Shown here: positions 55,044-63,627 of the stretch, one piece after another
How the letters are laid out: every line of letters starts with the position of its first letter
Position numbering within the stretch: position 1 is the stretch's first letter
DNA from: RPRB01 sp035519675
Lineage (GTDB): Bacteria > Myxococcota > Myxococcia > Myxococcales > Myxococcaceae
NCBI GenBank assembly: GCA_035519675.1
Contig: DATIWB010000140.1
Span: forward strand, 29,191 to 93,190
Reading direction: 5' to 3'
Length of the DNA stretch: 64,000 bases
Position numbers and translations under genes: made by a program
Notes under the pieces: model-generated
What the model saw: the letters and a program-made list of their open reading frames with translations, nothing else
What the model was told of the DNA's origin: nothing
Databases searched by the model: none

Positions 55044-55868
55044 ATGTCGCTGTCCATCCGTAACAACGTCGCTTCGCTGAACGCGCAGCGCAACCTGTAC
55101 AACACCCAGAACGCGCTCGACTCGTCTCTGTCGCGGCTGTCCTCCGGCTTCCGCATCACCAAGGCGGCGGACGACGCGGCTGGCCTCGGCATCAGCGCCA
55201 ACCTCGAGGCGGAGATCCGCAGCGCCAACCAGGCCGTCCGCAACGCCACCGACGGCCAGTCGGTGATCCAGACTGCGGAAGGCTCGCTGAACGAGGTCAC
55301 CAACCTCCTGACCCGTATCCGCGAGCTGGCCACCCAGTCGGCCTCTGACGGCATCGGCGCGACGGAGCGCGGCTACATCCAGACCGAGAACACCGCCCTC
55401 CAGGCCGAAATCGACCGTCTGGCGAACGTGACCGAGTTCAACGGCACCAAGCTGCTCGACGGCTCGGCCACCGTGCTCGACTTCCAGGTGGGCATCCGGA
55501 ACACGGCGAACGACAAGATCAGCTTCACCACCCTGGACGCCCGCGCCGCCACGCTGTTTGCCGCGGCTCCTGACCTGTCGACCAAGGCCGGTGCGCAGGC
55601 TGCCCTGGCCGCGGTCGACACCGCGCTCCAGACCGTCTCCACCGCCCGCTCCACCATCGGCGCGGCCGGCAACCGGTTCGCCAGCGCGATCGCCAGCCTC
55701 CAGACGTTCTCCGAGAACCTGGTCGCCGCCGACAGCCGGATCAAGGACGTGGACGTGGCCGCCGAGACCTCGGCGCTCAGCCGCTCGCAGATCCTGGCCC
55801 AGGCCGGCGTCTCGGTCCTGGCCTCGGCCAACCAGGCGCCGCAGCTGGCGCTCAAGCTGCTCCAGTAA
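55044..55868 (+). CDS. fliC: flagellin, minimal length
   Basis: Filament subunit. The conserved N-terminal D0/D1 region begins SLSIRNNVASLNAQRNLYNT, with LSRLSSGFRITKAADDAAGLGIS and ELATQSASDGI. The C-terminal D1/D0 region is SRIKDVDVAAETSALSRSQILAQAGVSVLASANQAPQLALKLL. Only about 40 residues separate the halves, so the surface-exposed D2/D3 domains are absent (274 residues). A strong leader ribosome binding site and a following terminator fit high expression. Only one flagellin gene is in the window. Confidence 0.98.
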   Translation: MSLSIRNNVASLNAQRNLYNTQNALDSSLSRLSSGFRITKAADDAAGLGISANLEAEIRSANQAVRNATDGQSVIQTAEGSLNEVTNLLTRIRELATQSASDGIGATERGYIQTENTALQAEIDRLANVTEFNGTKLLDGSATVLDFQVGIRNTANDKISFTTLDARAATLFAAAPDLSTKAGAQAALAAVDTALQTVSTARSTIGAAGNRFASAIASLQTFSENLVAADSRIKDVDVAAETSALSRSQILAQAGVSVLASANQAPQLALKLLQ

Positions 55869-55882
55869 TCGACCGTTGACCC

Positions 55883-55929
55883 CCGGCTCCGCGGGCAGGC
55901 GCTGACCTCCCGCGGAGCCGGACACTTTT
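55883..55929 (+). terminator. intrinsic terminator after fliC
   Basis: A perfect 13-base stem, CCGGCTCCGCGGG (55883-55895) and CCCGCGGAGCCGG (55909-55921), with a 13-base loop, followed by ACACTTTT. It lies between fliC and fliD, ending 11 bases before the fliD ATG, so it should separate high flagellin output from fliD and the chaperones. Confidence 0.82.
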
Positions 55930-55939
55930 CAGAGGGAAC

Positions 55940-57307
55940 ATGTCCACTTCGATCGGTCCGACCTTCACCGCAGGTGGCCTGGCCTCCGGCCTCGACACCA
56001 ACACCATCATCGATGGGCTGGTGAAGCTCGAGTCGCAGCCGATCGTCGACAAGCAGGCGCAGCAGGCAGCACTCCGCTCGCAGATCTCGCTCCTCGGCCA
56101 GCTCGCGGCGAGCCTCACCGACTTCGGCACCGCAGCCAAGGGCCTGGGCACCTCCGGCGTGCTCTCGGTGAAGGTGTCGAGCGCCAACTCCTCGTTCTCC
56201 GCCAGCACCGGCCCCGGCGCCCAGCAGGGCGACTTCGCCGTCTCGGTGCAGACGCTCGCCGCTCCGGCCAAGGCCCGCTCCGCGGCCTTCGCCTCCTCCG
56301 ACGCCCCGGTCCGCGGCGGGACGCTGAACCTCTCCGTGCAGGGGACCGCGTACGCGGTGACCATCGCCGATGGCGCCTCGCTCGCCGACGTGGCCCTGGC
56401 CATCCGCCAGTCCGGTGCCCCGGTGAGCGCGACCGTGCTGAACGACGGGACGTCGAGCTACCTCTCGGTCACGGCCCAGAACACCGGCTACACCATCGGA
56501 TCCACGCCCGACACGGCGCTGACCCTCAGCGAGACTTCCACCGGGACTCAGGGACAGCCCCTGGGCCTGGCCGTCTTCCAGCAGGCGGCCAACGCCACCT
56601 TCACCATCGACGGCCTGAGCTTCACCCGGACCAGCAACACCGTCACCGACGCGCTGCCCGGGACCACCCTGAGCCTCAAGTCGGTCAGCACCGCTGCGGA
56701 GGACCTGGTGCTCGTGACCGACGTCGCCGGGACGGCGGACCGCCTCCAGGCGCTGATCACCGCCTACAACAACACCATCGGGCTGGTGCAGAAGCAGCTC
56801 GACGTCAGCCCCGGGACGGACCGGACCAGCACCCTGGCCGGCGACAGCACGGTGCGCAACCTCCAGGCCTCGCTGCAGTCGCTGGTCTCGGCGACCGTTC
56901 CGAGCCTGGGCACGGTGCGAAGCCTGGCCGATCTGGGGGTGAAGACCGAGCGGGACGGCTCGCTCTCGCTGGACAAGACGGTGCTGGAGAAGGCGATCGC
57001 CCGGGACCCGGGAGCGGTGGACGACCTCTTCGCCACCGCCAGCACCGGGCTCTCCGCCCAGGCCAAGACCCTGACCGATCAGTTCACCGACCCCGTCTCC
57101 GGCGCGTTCACCACCCGCACCAACGCGCTGAACGGCAACATCAAGCTCCTGGACAACGACATCGCCAACGTCCAGGCGCGGGTGGACCAGTACAAGCAGA
57201 CGCTGATCGCGCAGTTCACCGCGATGGAGAGCGTGGTGAGCCAGCTCAAGTCGCTGGGCACGCTGCTCAACCAGATCAGCATCAACACCCAGAACAACAC
57301 CAAGTAA
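55940..57307 (+). CDS. fliD: filament cap protein FliD
   Basis: HAP2, the cap that directs flagellin folding at the filament tip. N-terminus FTAGGLASGLDTNTIIDGLVKLESQPI; the middle has the FliD Ig-like part; the C-terminus VQARVDQYKQTLIAQFTAMESVVSQLKSLGTLLNQI. 455 residues. With a terminator just upstream and no visible promoter, it may depend on partial read-through from fliC or on a promoter within fliC. Confidence 0.96.
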   Translation: MSTSIGPTFTAGGLASGLDTNTIIDGLVKLESQPIVDKQAQQAALRSQISLLGQLAASLTDFGTAAKGLGTSGVLSVKVSSANSSFSASTGPGAQQGDFAVSVQTLAAPAKARSAAFASSDAPVRGGTLNLSVQGTAYAVTIADGASLADVALAIRQSGAPVSATVLNDGTSSYLSVTAQNTGYTIGSTPDTALTLSETSTGTQGQPLGLAVFQQAANATFTIDGLSFTRTSNTVTDALPGTTLSLKSVSTAAEDLVLVTDVAGTADRLQALITAYNNTIGLVQKQLDVSPGTDRTSTLAGDSTVRNLQASLQSLVSATVPSLGTVRSLADLGVKTERDGSLSLDKTVLEKAIARDPGAVDDLFATASTGLSAQAKTLTDQFTDPVSGAFTTRTNALNGNIKLLDNDIANVQARVDQYKQTLIAQFTAMESVVSQLKSLGTLLNQISINTQNNTK

Positions 57308-57320
57308 GGACCCGGCTCCG

Positions 57321-57695
57321 ATGCCCAGCGCCGTCGAGCGATACCGGACGACCCAGGCCACCACCGCCTCACGGGAGCGGCTGTTCGTGCTCCTCCTCGA
57401 AAAGGCGCTGCGCTGCATCCGCGAGGGCGCGGAGGCGCTGGAGACCGGGCGGCGGGCGGACTCGGTGGCTCCCCTGACGCGGGCCTCGGACATCGTGGTG
57501 GAGCTCCTCTCGACGCTCGACCGGGCGCAGGCCCCGGAGCTCACCGAGCAGCTGGGGTCGGTCTACCAGTTCGTCTGTGCGCGGCTGACCCGGGCGGCGC
57601 TGGGTGAGGCCCGGGCCGCGCGCGACGCGGAGCGGGCGCTCGAGCCGCTGGTGGATGGCTTCTCGCGCGCGGTGGCCTCGCTGGAGGCGCGGTGA
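57321..57695 (+). CDS. fliS: flagellin chaperone FliS
   Basis: Cytosolic chaperone that prevents premature flagellin polymerisation. YRTTQATTASRERLFVLLLEKALRCIREGAEAL matches the FliS N-terminal pattern, followed by SDIVVELLSTLDRAQAPELTEQLGSVYQFVCARL. 124 residues. It overlaps the next small gene by 4 bases. Confidence 0.93.
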   Translation: MPSAVERYRTTQATTASRERLFVLLLEKALRCIREGAEALETGRRADSVAPLTRASDIVVELLSTLDRAQAPELTEQLGSVYQFVCARLTRAALGEARAARDAERALEPLVDGFSRAVASLEAR

Positions 57696-57961
57696 GCGCG
57701 CTCGAGCTGCTGGGGTCGGCGTCTGCCGAGCTGTCCCGGGGCAACGTGGCGCTGGCGCTCGAGGCGGTGCACGCCGCCGTGGAGGAGCTGAAGTCGGCCG
57801 CGAGCACGGCGGGGCTGGACGCCGAGCAGCACCGGGCCCTCGAGGCGGCGGTGCGGCGGTGTCTGGAGCAGGCCACGGGCTCGCTGGAGCGGCTCGGCGA
57901 GGAGCTGCGGCGGATCAACGCCGCGGCGACGGCGGCGCGCTCGTACGGCGCGCGCCGGTAG
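57692..57961 (+). CDS. small helical flagellar protein, FliT-like
   Basis: 89-residue all-helical protein coupled to fliS by a GTGA overlap. No strong family signature. The position after fliS and a FliT/FlgN-like size and helix pattern (EAVHAAVEELKSAASTAGL; LEQATGSLERLGEELRRI) suggest the FliD chaperone FliT or an equivalent. It is the last gene of the flagellar locus and converges on the minus-strand operon after 36 bases. Confidence 0.6.
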   Translation: MSALELLGSASAELSRGNVALALEAVHAAVEELKSAASTAGLDAEQHRALEAAVRRCLEQATGSLERLGEELRRINAAATAARSYGARR

Positions 57962-57997
57962 CGCTGCGGCGTCCTCCCGCGGGGTGGACGGCGTTCT

Positions 57998-60900
57998 CTA
58001 CGCGACCGACCGGGTGGACCGGCGACGGGTGACGAGCGCCAGCACCAGGAGGACCAGCGGAGAGGCCCCGGCGATGGGTCCTCCCGGGGTGCCGCACCCG
58101 CTCGCCCCGGACCGCGGCGTGGATGGCGTGGTCAGGGCTGGGCTTCGCGCGACGGTCGCCCGGGCGCTCGGATCACCGAGGAGGAGGAAGGTGGCACGGA
58201 CGTCAGGGTCCGTCACCGCCCGCTTGCCCGCCAGGGTCGCGTCCCCGAGCGTGAGCCCCTGGTCGAGCACTCCGGTGAGGAGCACCTTGCTCAAGGTCAC
58301 GTGCTCCGGAGGAATGGTGAACCCCGAGGACGCCCAAACGCCCCAGGCCCCTCCCTGAGGAATGCGGAGGAGCGCGGCGCCGAGAGATTCACGGCCGATG
58401 TCGAGGAAATACCCGTTGAGGCAGGTGGCGGCGACGAGCAGCGTGGGATTCCCGCTGTTGGCCAGCGCATCCGCGTCGCTCGAGGTGAGGATGCGACCGG
58501 CCCAGAGGTCCTCGGCGCCGTGGCCATGGTAGTCGACCGCGAAGGGACCGGTCTTGAGGGCGTCGATGAGCGCGGTGCGAGTTGTGGTGTCGTCTCCGTT
58601 GCGCGCGAGTTCCTGGCTCTTCCACATCGAGAGGCCGGAACGCACCTCGGCCACGGCATCGGCGAAACTGGTGCTGGCGTCGTTCATGTCGCGAACGAAG
58701 AGGAGCGAACTGTCGGTGCCAGGAAGTTTGCGGTTGAGGATCTTCGCCACCGCCGCGTCCATGTCCACCGAGGTCGAAAGCGGCAGGCGCCCCACGGCCA
58801 TCGCGGGTCCGTCACCCGAGCGGAAGGTCACCAGCGCGTCGTCGGAGGCGGTTTGGGAGTAGCGGGTCTGGATCTGCAGCGTCGGCACCTGATCCAACTC
58901 GGGGTGACCGCCCCAGCCCCGTGGGTCGTAGGTGGCGGCGCCGGCCAGGAGCAGATACCGAGGGGCGGTGGACCAGCTGGCGGACGCATGGGCGAGGAAC
59001 GAGCGGATGGCGGTGGCATCCTTCATCCCGGCCGAGAATTCGTCGTAGACGTCCTCCATGTCCACGAGGGCGACACGGAGGCCCTCGCGGGTTCTCTGGT
59101 CGGCCAATGGCTGGAGGCTGGGCAGGAGCGCGCCCGCGGCGATGATCACCAGGTCGGCGCCACCCGCCGAGTGCCAGCTGCTCGGGGTGTTGGCGAGGAC
59201 GGTGGGGGTGAGGATGTCCTGGTCCCGGTACGCAAAGAGGACCCGGACTCCCCTGCCCGGGACGGTGACGCTCGCCGCGCCGTTGCCCGGGGTGGCGGTG
59301 AGCGCCACGGGCAAAGGGGCTGCGGTGACGTCCAGCACGTGGGCGCCGGGAGCGGCCGAGCCCTGCAGCTGGACCAGCGCGCCGCCGGGGGCGGTGAAGC
59401 GGAGGGGCCCGCTGAACGCGTACATGCGCGGGTAGGTGAGCCGCTGGGAGAGCTCGAGCGCGATCTCGCTGCTGCTTTGGGCGACGAGAGTGACGTCGTT
59501 GTCACCGGCGAGGAGGAGGCCTGGGGGCACGGTGAACCGGGCCTTGGCAACGTCCTGGAACGCGCTCCGGACCGTGCCCACGGTCGTCCCGTTGACCTTC
59601 ACGTCGACGGCGTGCTCGCCATCGGTGAGACCCTGGAAGCTGACCTCGAGGACGGCGGCCTCGACGGAGGTGAGGTCGATCGCAGGGGTGGAGAACGTCC
59701 GGATCATCGGCGCGTTCCCGATGATGGGCTTCCCGAAGAAGCCGTCGGTGTCGGTGCTGACGAACCCTGCGACGTGCAGCGAGCGGTCGCGGATCTCCAG
59801 CGTCTCGAGGAAACTGCTTGCATAGGAGCTCGGCTGCGCGGCGGCGACAACGTCGATGGAGGTCGCAGTGCCCAGCCCCGCCGTGACCCAGTAGATGCGG
59901 GTATCGGTGTAGCGGGTGTCGGCGGCCTGGCCGAAGAACTCGAGCGCGTCGCCTGACTGCAGGGTGCTTCCGTTCGTTGCCAGCGCACGGAAGGCGACCT
60001 GGCGGCCACCTGCCCAGAGCTGGATCGAGGCGAGCGGGCTTCCGGCAGGGAGGCCGGCGGCGAACAGCGCATCGGCGCTCACCCTGTAGACACCGTCCTG
60101 CCGGACCAGCATCTTGACGGCCTTGCTCGCGGCGACGTTCCACTGCGAGGCGAGGCTCGGGTCGTTCCAGGAACGGGTGTAGCCGGAAGGATCGACTGGC
60201 TTCCCGACCGGGCCGGTGCTGGCGAGCAGGGTGCTCGAGCCGACATTGGCCAGAAGCATGGCCTGCTCGAACTGCTTGCCGGAGGCTGTGCCCGCGCGGG
60301 CCTCGACCGGACCGAACCACTGGCCGTGGCCCTTCATGTCGATGGCCTCGAGCCAGTAGCGGGAACCGAGGGATCCGTTGGCGTCGGTGAAGGCGTAGTT
60401 CCGGCCGGCGACCGGGTCGAAACCAGCGCGCAGCGCGGAGCCGGCGATCAGTCCCGGAGTGACCTGGACCCGGCGGCCGCCCTGCTCGCGGTAAAGGCGG
60501 TAGCCAAGGTTGCGGATCTCGGTTCCCGCCTCCCAGGTGACCTGGGTGCTGCCTCGACCAGTGAGCGCGTCGAAGCCGACAAGCTCGACCGCAGTGGCGG
60601 CGGGGCCAACCTTGAGGAGAACCGTATTGGGGCTGCCCGCGACCACCTGGTAGCCATAGGTGAAGCCCGCTGGAGCATTCAGAATTGGGAGACGGAGGTC
60701 GTTGTTGGTGATCTGTCCGGTCGCGGTGAAGATGGTGTACGTCCCCTGGCCGAACCCCGCGCCCGAGTTGATGGTGAGAACGCCATCGAGAATGAGCGCA
60801 CCGGTCACGGCGCCTCGGGTTGTCGAACTCCCAACCGTGAACGTCACGTTCGAAGTGTCACTGAGCGACAGACCGCTCGTGCTGAGGGTTCCGCTGCCTC

Positions 60901-62530
60901 CAGCTCCGGGCGTGAAGTTGCCCCCGTTGGCGACGGTGATGGGGCCGCCAATCGAGCTGAGTGTCCCGGATCCGCTCAGCGCACCACCGTTTCCGATGCT
61001 GACGTTCCCCTCGCCGGTCAGTGATCCGTTGACGACCAACCTACCGGCGGTGACGTTGAAGCCACCGGTGTGAGTGTGTGCACCGGCTCCGAGCGTCAAT
61101 GCACCGCCGCCGCTCTTGGTCAAGAGGCCAGCCCCGGCGAGCGCGGCCGTCGAGAGTGTCAGGTCCGTCCCGGTGTCGACCGTGGCATTGGCTCCCATGT
61201 TGAGAGCGCCGGTCAGAGTCTGCGGGGAGGTTCTGATTCGCCAAGTGGATCCCGCATTGGTCGAGAAGGTCACCGTCGGCGGCGGCGCGGCGTTGGTCTC
61301 GAAGGTCAGACCGTCGAAGATCGACACGCCGTTCGCGTTGACCGCAGAATTGAGAAAACGAACCGTCCCCGTCGAGTCGCCCCGCAGTTGAACGTCAAAG
61401 GTATTTCCTGGCGCACTGAACCCGGAGGGATTGAAGAGAATGGTTCCTCCGGTCCTCGGAATGAGCACCAGCCGCCCCGCCGCCCCCAGCGTGACGCTGC
61501 CGTTGAAGGTCAGCGTCGTCGCGCCGTCCGCGCCAAGCAACGCTGAGTTGCTTGCCACGATGCTGGAAAGCGTCGAGGCGACCGTGGCGCTGGAGGTGAA
61601 GTGAATTCCCTGATCGAGTTGCGGGCCGGTAGGGGCGGTGAACCCGATCCGCAGATTGATCGTGCTCGATGCCGAGTCGGACACCGGCCCGGCCACCCAG
61701 AGCCCTCCGGTGTTGTTGGTCTTGAGAAGGGTTGCTGTCCCGTTGAGAGTCAGCCCCGTGACCTGAAGACTGGACGGGGTCACTCCGCTGGTCGACTGCG
61801 TCGCCGTCACACCATTCTGGATGGTGACCACTCCCAGCCCGTGGCGGGTGCCCGCGACCGTCGATGAGACCCCGAAGGTGGCGTTCCCGGCGATCGTCAC
61901 ATCGTTGCCGAGGTTCAACGGAGTCGCCGCGCTCAGGAGGATCGCTCCGCTACGGAGCGTGACGGGCGTCCCGCTGCCGAGTCCATTGTCCGCCGTGACC
62001 GTCAGAGTGCTGCCCGTCCAGTCGATTCCACCGAAGCTCGCGCTGGGCCCTGCCAGGGTGAGCCCTCCGGTCCCGGTCTTGGTGATCGTCTCCGTGCCGA
62101 GATTGCCTGCCAGCGGGGAGTTGATGATCGATGGGCTGCCGGTATTTAGGAGCCAGCTTTGGCTCGCACCGAGAACCAGCGTCTCGGGGCTGATGGTGAA
62201 GCCGCCTGCGCCCCGGTTGATCCCTGCGTTCACGGTCAGGGTCACGAACGGATCGCTGGTGATGGTGACGTTCGCACCAGCGAGGAAGGTGATGGTGTTG
62301 GCGATGAAGGCCGCAGAGAGATTGGGAGTGGCAACGGTGTTGAAGCAGATGTCCGAGCCGTCGAGTGGCGGACCGACCGGGCTCCAGTTCCCAGGCGTGA
62401 ACCAGTCCGTGTCGCCCCCGCCACCGGTCCACGTCGAGGCTCCACCGGGGCACACGACCTGCGCAGACACCGCCCCGGACGCAAGCAGAAACCCAAGCAG
62501 CGAGAGCCTCGCGACTCGTGCAGCCCTCAC
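57998..62530 (-). CDS. giant secreted beta-helix / peptidase C25 (gingipain-like) protein with MYXO-CTERM-like anchor
   Basis: A 1510-residue exported protein. The signal peptide covers residues 1-23 (RLSLLGFLLASGAVSA, cleavage before Gln24). Residues ~30-640 are Gly/Thr/Ser-rich beta-helix repeats of autotransporter style (TWTGGGGDTDW near the start; GGGALTLGAGAHTHTGG). A linker domain begins near 644 (VELVGFDALTGRGSTQVTWE). The C25 cysteine-peptidase domain spans about 1120-1440, with catalytic-type His1337 (YHGHGAEDLW) and Cys1370 (AATCLNGYF); their 33-residue separation equals that in gingipain RgpB. The C-terminus, Cys1479-Gly followed by a hydrophobic stretch and RRR, is MYXO-CTERM-like. 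GTG at 62530 is chosen because AAAGGAG precedes it; it overlaps the upstream stop. Base composition is visibly less GC-rich than its neighbours. Confidence 0.9.
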   Translation of the reverse strand: MRAARVARLSLLGFLLASGAVSAQVVCPGGASTWTGGGGDTDWFTPGNWSPVGPPLDGSDICFNTVATPNLSAAFIANTITFLAGANVTITSDPFVTLTVNAGINRGAGGFTISPETLVLGASQSWLLNTGSPSIINSPLAGNLGTETITKTGTGGLTLAGPSASFGGIDWTGSTLTVTADNGLGSGTPVTLRSGAILLSAATPLNLGNDVTIAGNATFGVSSTVAGTRHGLGVVTIQNGVTATQSTSGVTPSSLQVTGLTLNGTATLLKTNNTGGLWVAGPVSDSASSTINLRIGFTAPTGPQLDQGIHFTSSATVASTLSSIVASNSALLGADGATTLTFNGSVTLGAAGRLVLIPRTGGTILFNPSGFSAPGNTFDVQLRGDSTGTVRFLNSAVNANGVSIFDGLTFETNAAPPPTVTFSTNAGSTWRIRTSPQTLTGALNMGANATVDTGTDLTLSTAALAGAGLLTKSGGGALTLGAGAHTHTGGFNVTAGRLVVNGSLTGEGNVSIGNGGALSGSGTLSSIGGPITVANGGNFTPGAGGSGTLSTSGLSLSDTSNVTFTVGSSTTRGAVTGALILDGVLTINSGAGFGQGTYTIFTATGQITNNDLRLPILNAPAGFTYGYQVVAGSPNTVLLKVGPAATAVELVGFDALTGRGSTQVTWEAGTEIRNLGYRLYREQGGRRVQVTPGLIAGSALRAGFDPVAGRNYAFTDANGSLGSRYWLEAIDMKGHGQWFGPVEARAGTASGKQFEQAMLLANVGSSTLLASTGPVGKPVDPSGYTRSWNDPSLASQWNVAASKAVKMLVRQDGVYRVSADALFAAGLPAGSPLASIQLWAGGRQVAFRALATNGSTLQSGDALEFFGQAADTRYTDTRIYWVTAGLGTATSIDVVAAAQPSSYASSFLETLEIRDRSLHVAGFVSTDTDGFFGKPIIGNAPMIRTFSTPAIDLTSVEAAVLEVSFQGLTDGEHAVDVKVNGTTVGTVRSAFQDVAKARFTVPPGLLLAGDNDVTLVAQSSSEIALELSQRLTYPRMYAFSGPLRFTAPGGALVQLQGSAAPGAHVLDVTAAPLPVALTATPGNGAASVTVPGRGVRVLFAYRDQDILTPTVLANTPSSWHSAGGADLVIIAAGALLPSLQPLADQRTREGLRVALVDMEDVYDEFSAGMKDATAIRSFLAHASASWSTAPRYLLLAGAATYDPRGWGGHPELDQVPTLQIQTRYSQTASDDALVTFRSGDGPAMAVGRLPLSTSVDMDAAVAKILNRKLPGTDSSLLFVRDMNDASTSFADAVAEVRSGLSMWKSQELARNGDDTTTRTALIDALKTGPFAVDYHGHGAEDLWAGRILTSSDADALANSGNPTLLVAATCLNGYFLDIGRESLGAALLRIPQGGAWGVWASSGFTIPPEHVTLSKVLLTGVLDQGLTLGDATLAGKRAVTDPDVRATFLLLGDPSARATVARSPALTTPSTPRSGASGCGTPGGPIAGASPLVLLVLALVTRRRSTRSVA

Positions 62531-63627
62531 GGCACAACTCCTTTCCCGACCGTCGCCACTTGTGCGTCGAGCCCGGTCCGCCAACGGATGTCACGGCGGA
62601 TGAAATCGAACCCACGGCGGAGGCATTCAGCCGTCTGGACCGGGAGCCGCGGGAAATTCCCGAACGGGGCCCTCAGGTGAACCGTCGCGCTCACCGGGTC
62701 CGGCCACCGCACCCGGAGCGCGCGCAGAGTTCCGGCCACACCGAGCTTCCTCAGGTCGTAGAGCGACGGCGGCATGCTCTCGTACCCGTGCACCCAGCCG
62801 CGGAAGACCGCAGCCCGAAGCCACTCCGGGACCTCGGCACGGGGAACTGCCGGCGGGAGCCTCGCCCCGAGCAACTCCTCTGCGAGCGCCAGCGCGGCCA
62901 GTACTCCCTCGCTGAGGTGGTGGTCTCCGGCGAGGCAGCCCTCCCAATCAAAGTCCGCCGGGAGTGATTCCAGCAGCACCGCCACGTCGCAGAGCCACAG
63001 CGGACGCCAGCCGCCGTGGTGAAGCTGGTGAAGCACGACCAGCCGGAGGTGATCCTCGGGGGCGAGAGTCCTGAAACGGACGACCGCAAGCGCTTCAGGC
63101 CTCGAGCGACCGAAGAGCTCACCCTCGGTCCGGTCCGGAAGGTAACGCGCGAGGGTCCTCGCGGTGTCCACGTCTGCCCGGGCCTGCAGGTCCGGGGAGA
63201 TCCGGCGGAGGACCTCGCGCGCCCGCCCGGCTTCCTCCTCCCGCACTAAGAGGTCGAAATCGCCGAAGGGCCGCAGCGCCCGGTGGGGATAGAGCCGGGC
63301 CAGGCTCCAGCCCTTGAAGAGAATCGGCTCGAGGCCCGCCTCGTTGAAGTGGCGCAGCAGGTGGACGAGGTCCCGCTCCTGGCGGGCGGCGGTCAGCGCG
63401 TGGTGGCGGAAGGCGGTACGAAGGAGCTCCACCTCGGGCCGTGAGGCGAGCTCGGTGTCGCGAATGCGCAACCATCCCAGTCCCCCTGCGCCACCGGCGA
63501 CCAGCCGCTCGCTCCAGACTGCGAGTGGGAGACCTGCCGGAAACTCGACGGCGGGCGGCCTCGGCGCCCAGGACCTTCGAAGCGTCTCGGCGATCGCCCC
63601 CGCGATGAGCCAATCCGCGGAGGTCAT
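62527..63627 (-). CDS. nucleotidyltransferase-fold protein (NTP_transf_5-like)
   Basis: A 366-residue protein of the uncharacterised nucleotidyltransferase family often found beside peptide-maturation (RiPP, including some lasso-peptide) genes. The core motif is LEPILFKGWSLARLYPHRALRPFGDFDLLV (about 106-135), with the paired acidic residues DFD in the metal-binding position. A C-terminal helical part follows (HLRLVVLHQLHHGGWRPLWLCDVAVLL). The ATG at 63627 overlaps the stop of the PqqD-like gene, and the stop overlaps the C25 protein start by GTGA, so all three are coupled. The acceptor molecule is unknown. Confidence 0.82.
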   Translation of the reverse strand: MTSADWLIAGAIAETLRRSWAPRPPAVEFPAGLPLAVWSERLVAGGAGGLGWLRIRDTELASRPEVELLRTAFRHHALTAARQERDLVHLLRHFNEAGLEPILFKGWSLARLYPHRALRPFGDFDLLVREEEAGRAREVLRRISPDLQARADVDTARTLARYLPDRTEGELFGRSRPEALAVVRFRTLAPEDHLRLVVLHQLHHGGWRPLWLCDVAVLLESLPADFDWEGCLAGDHHLSEGVLAALALAEELLGARLPPAVPRAEVPEWLRAAVFRGWVHGYESMPPSLYDLRKLGVAGTLRALRVRWPDPVSATVHLRAPFGNFPRLPVQTAECLRRGFDFIRRDIRWRTGLDAQVATVGKGVVP

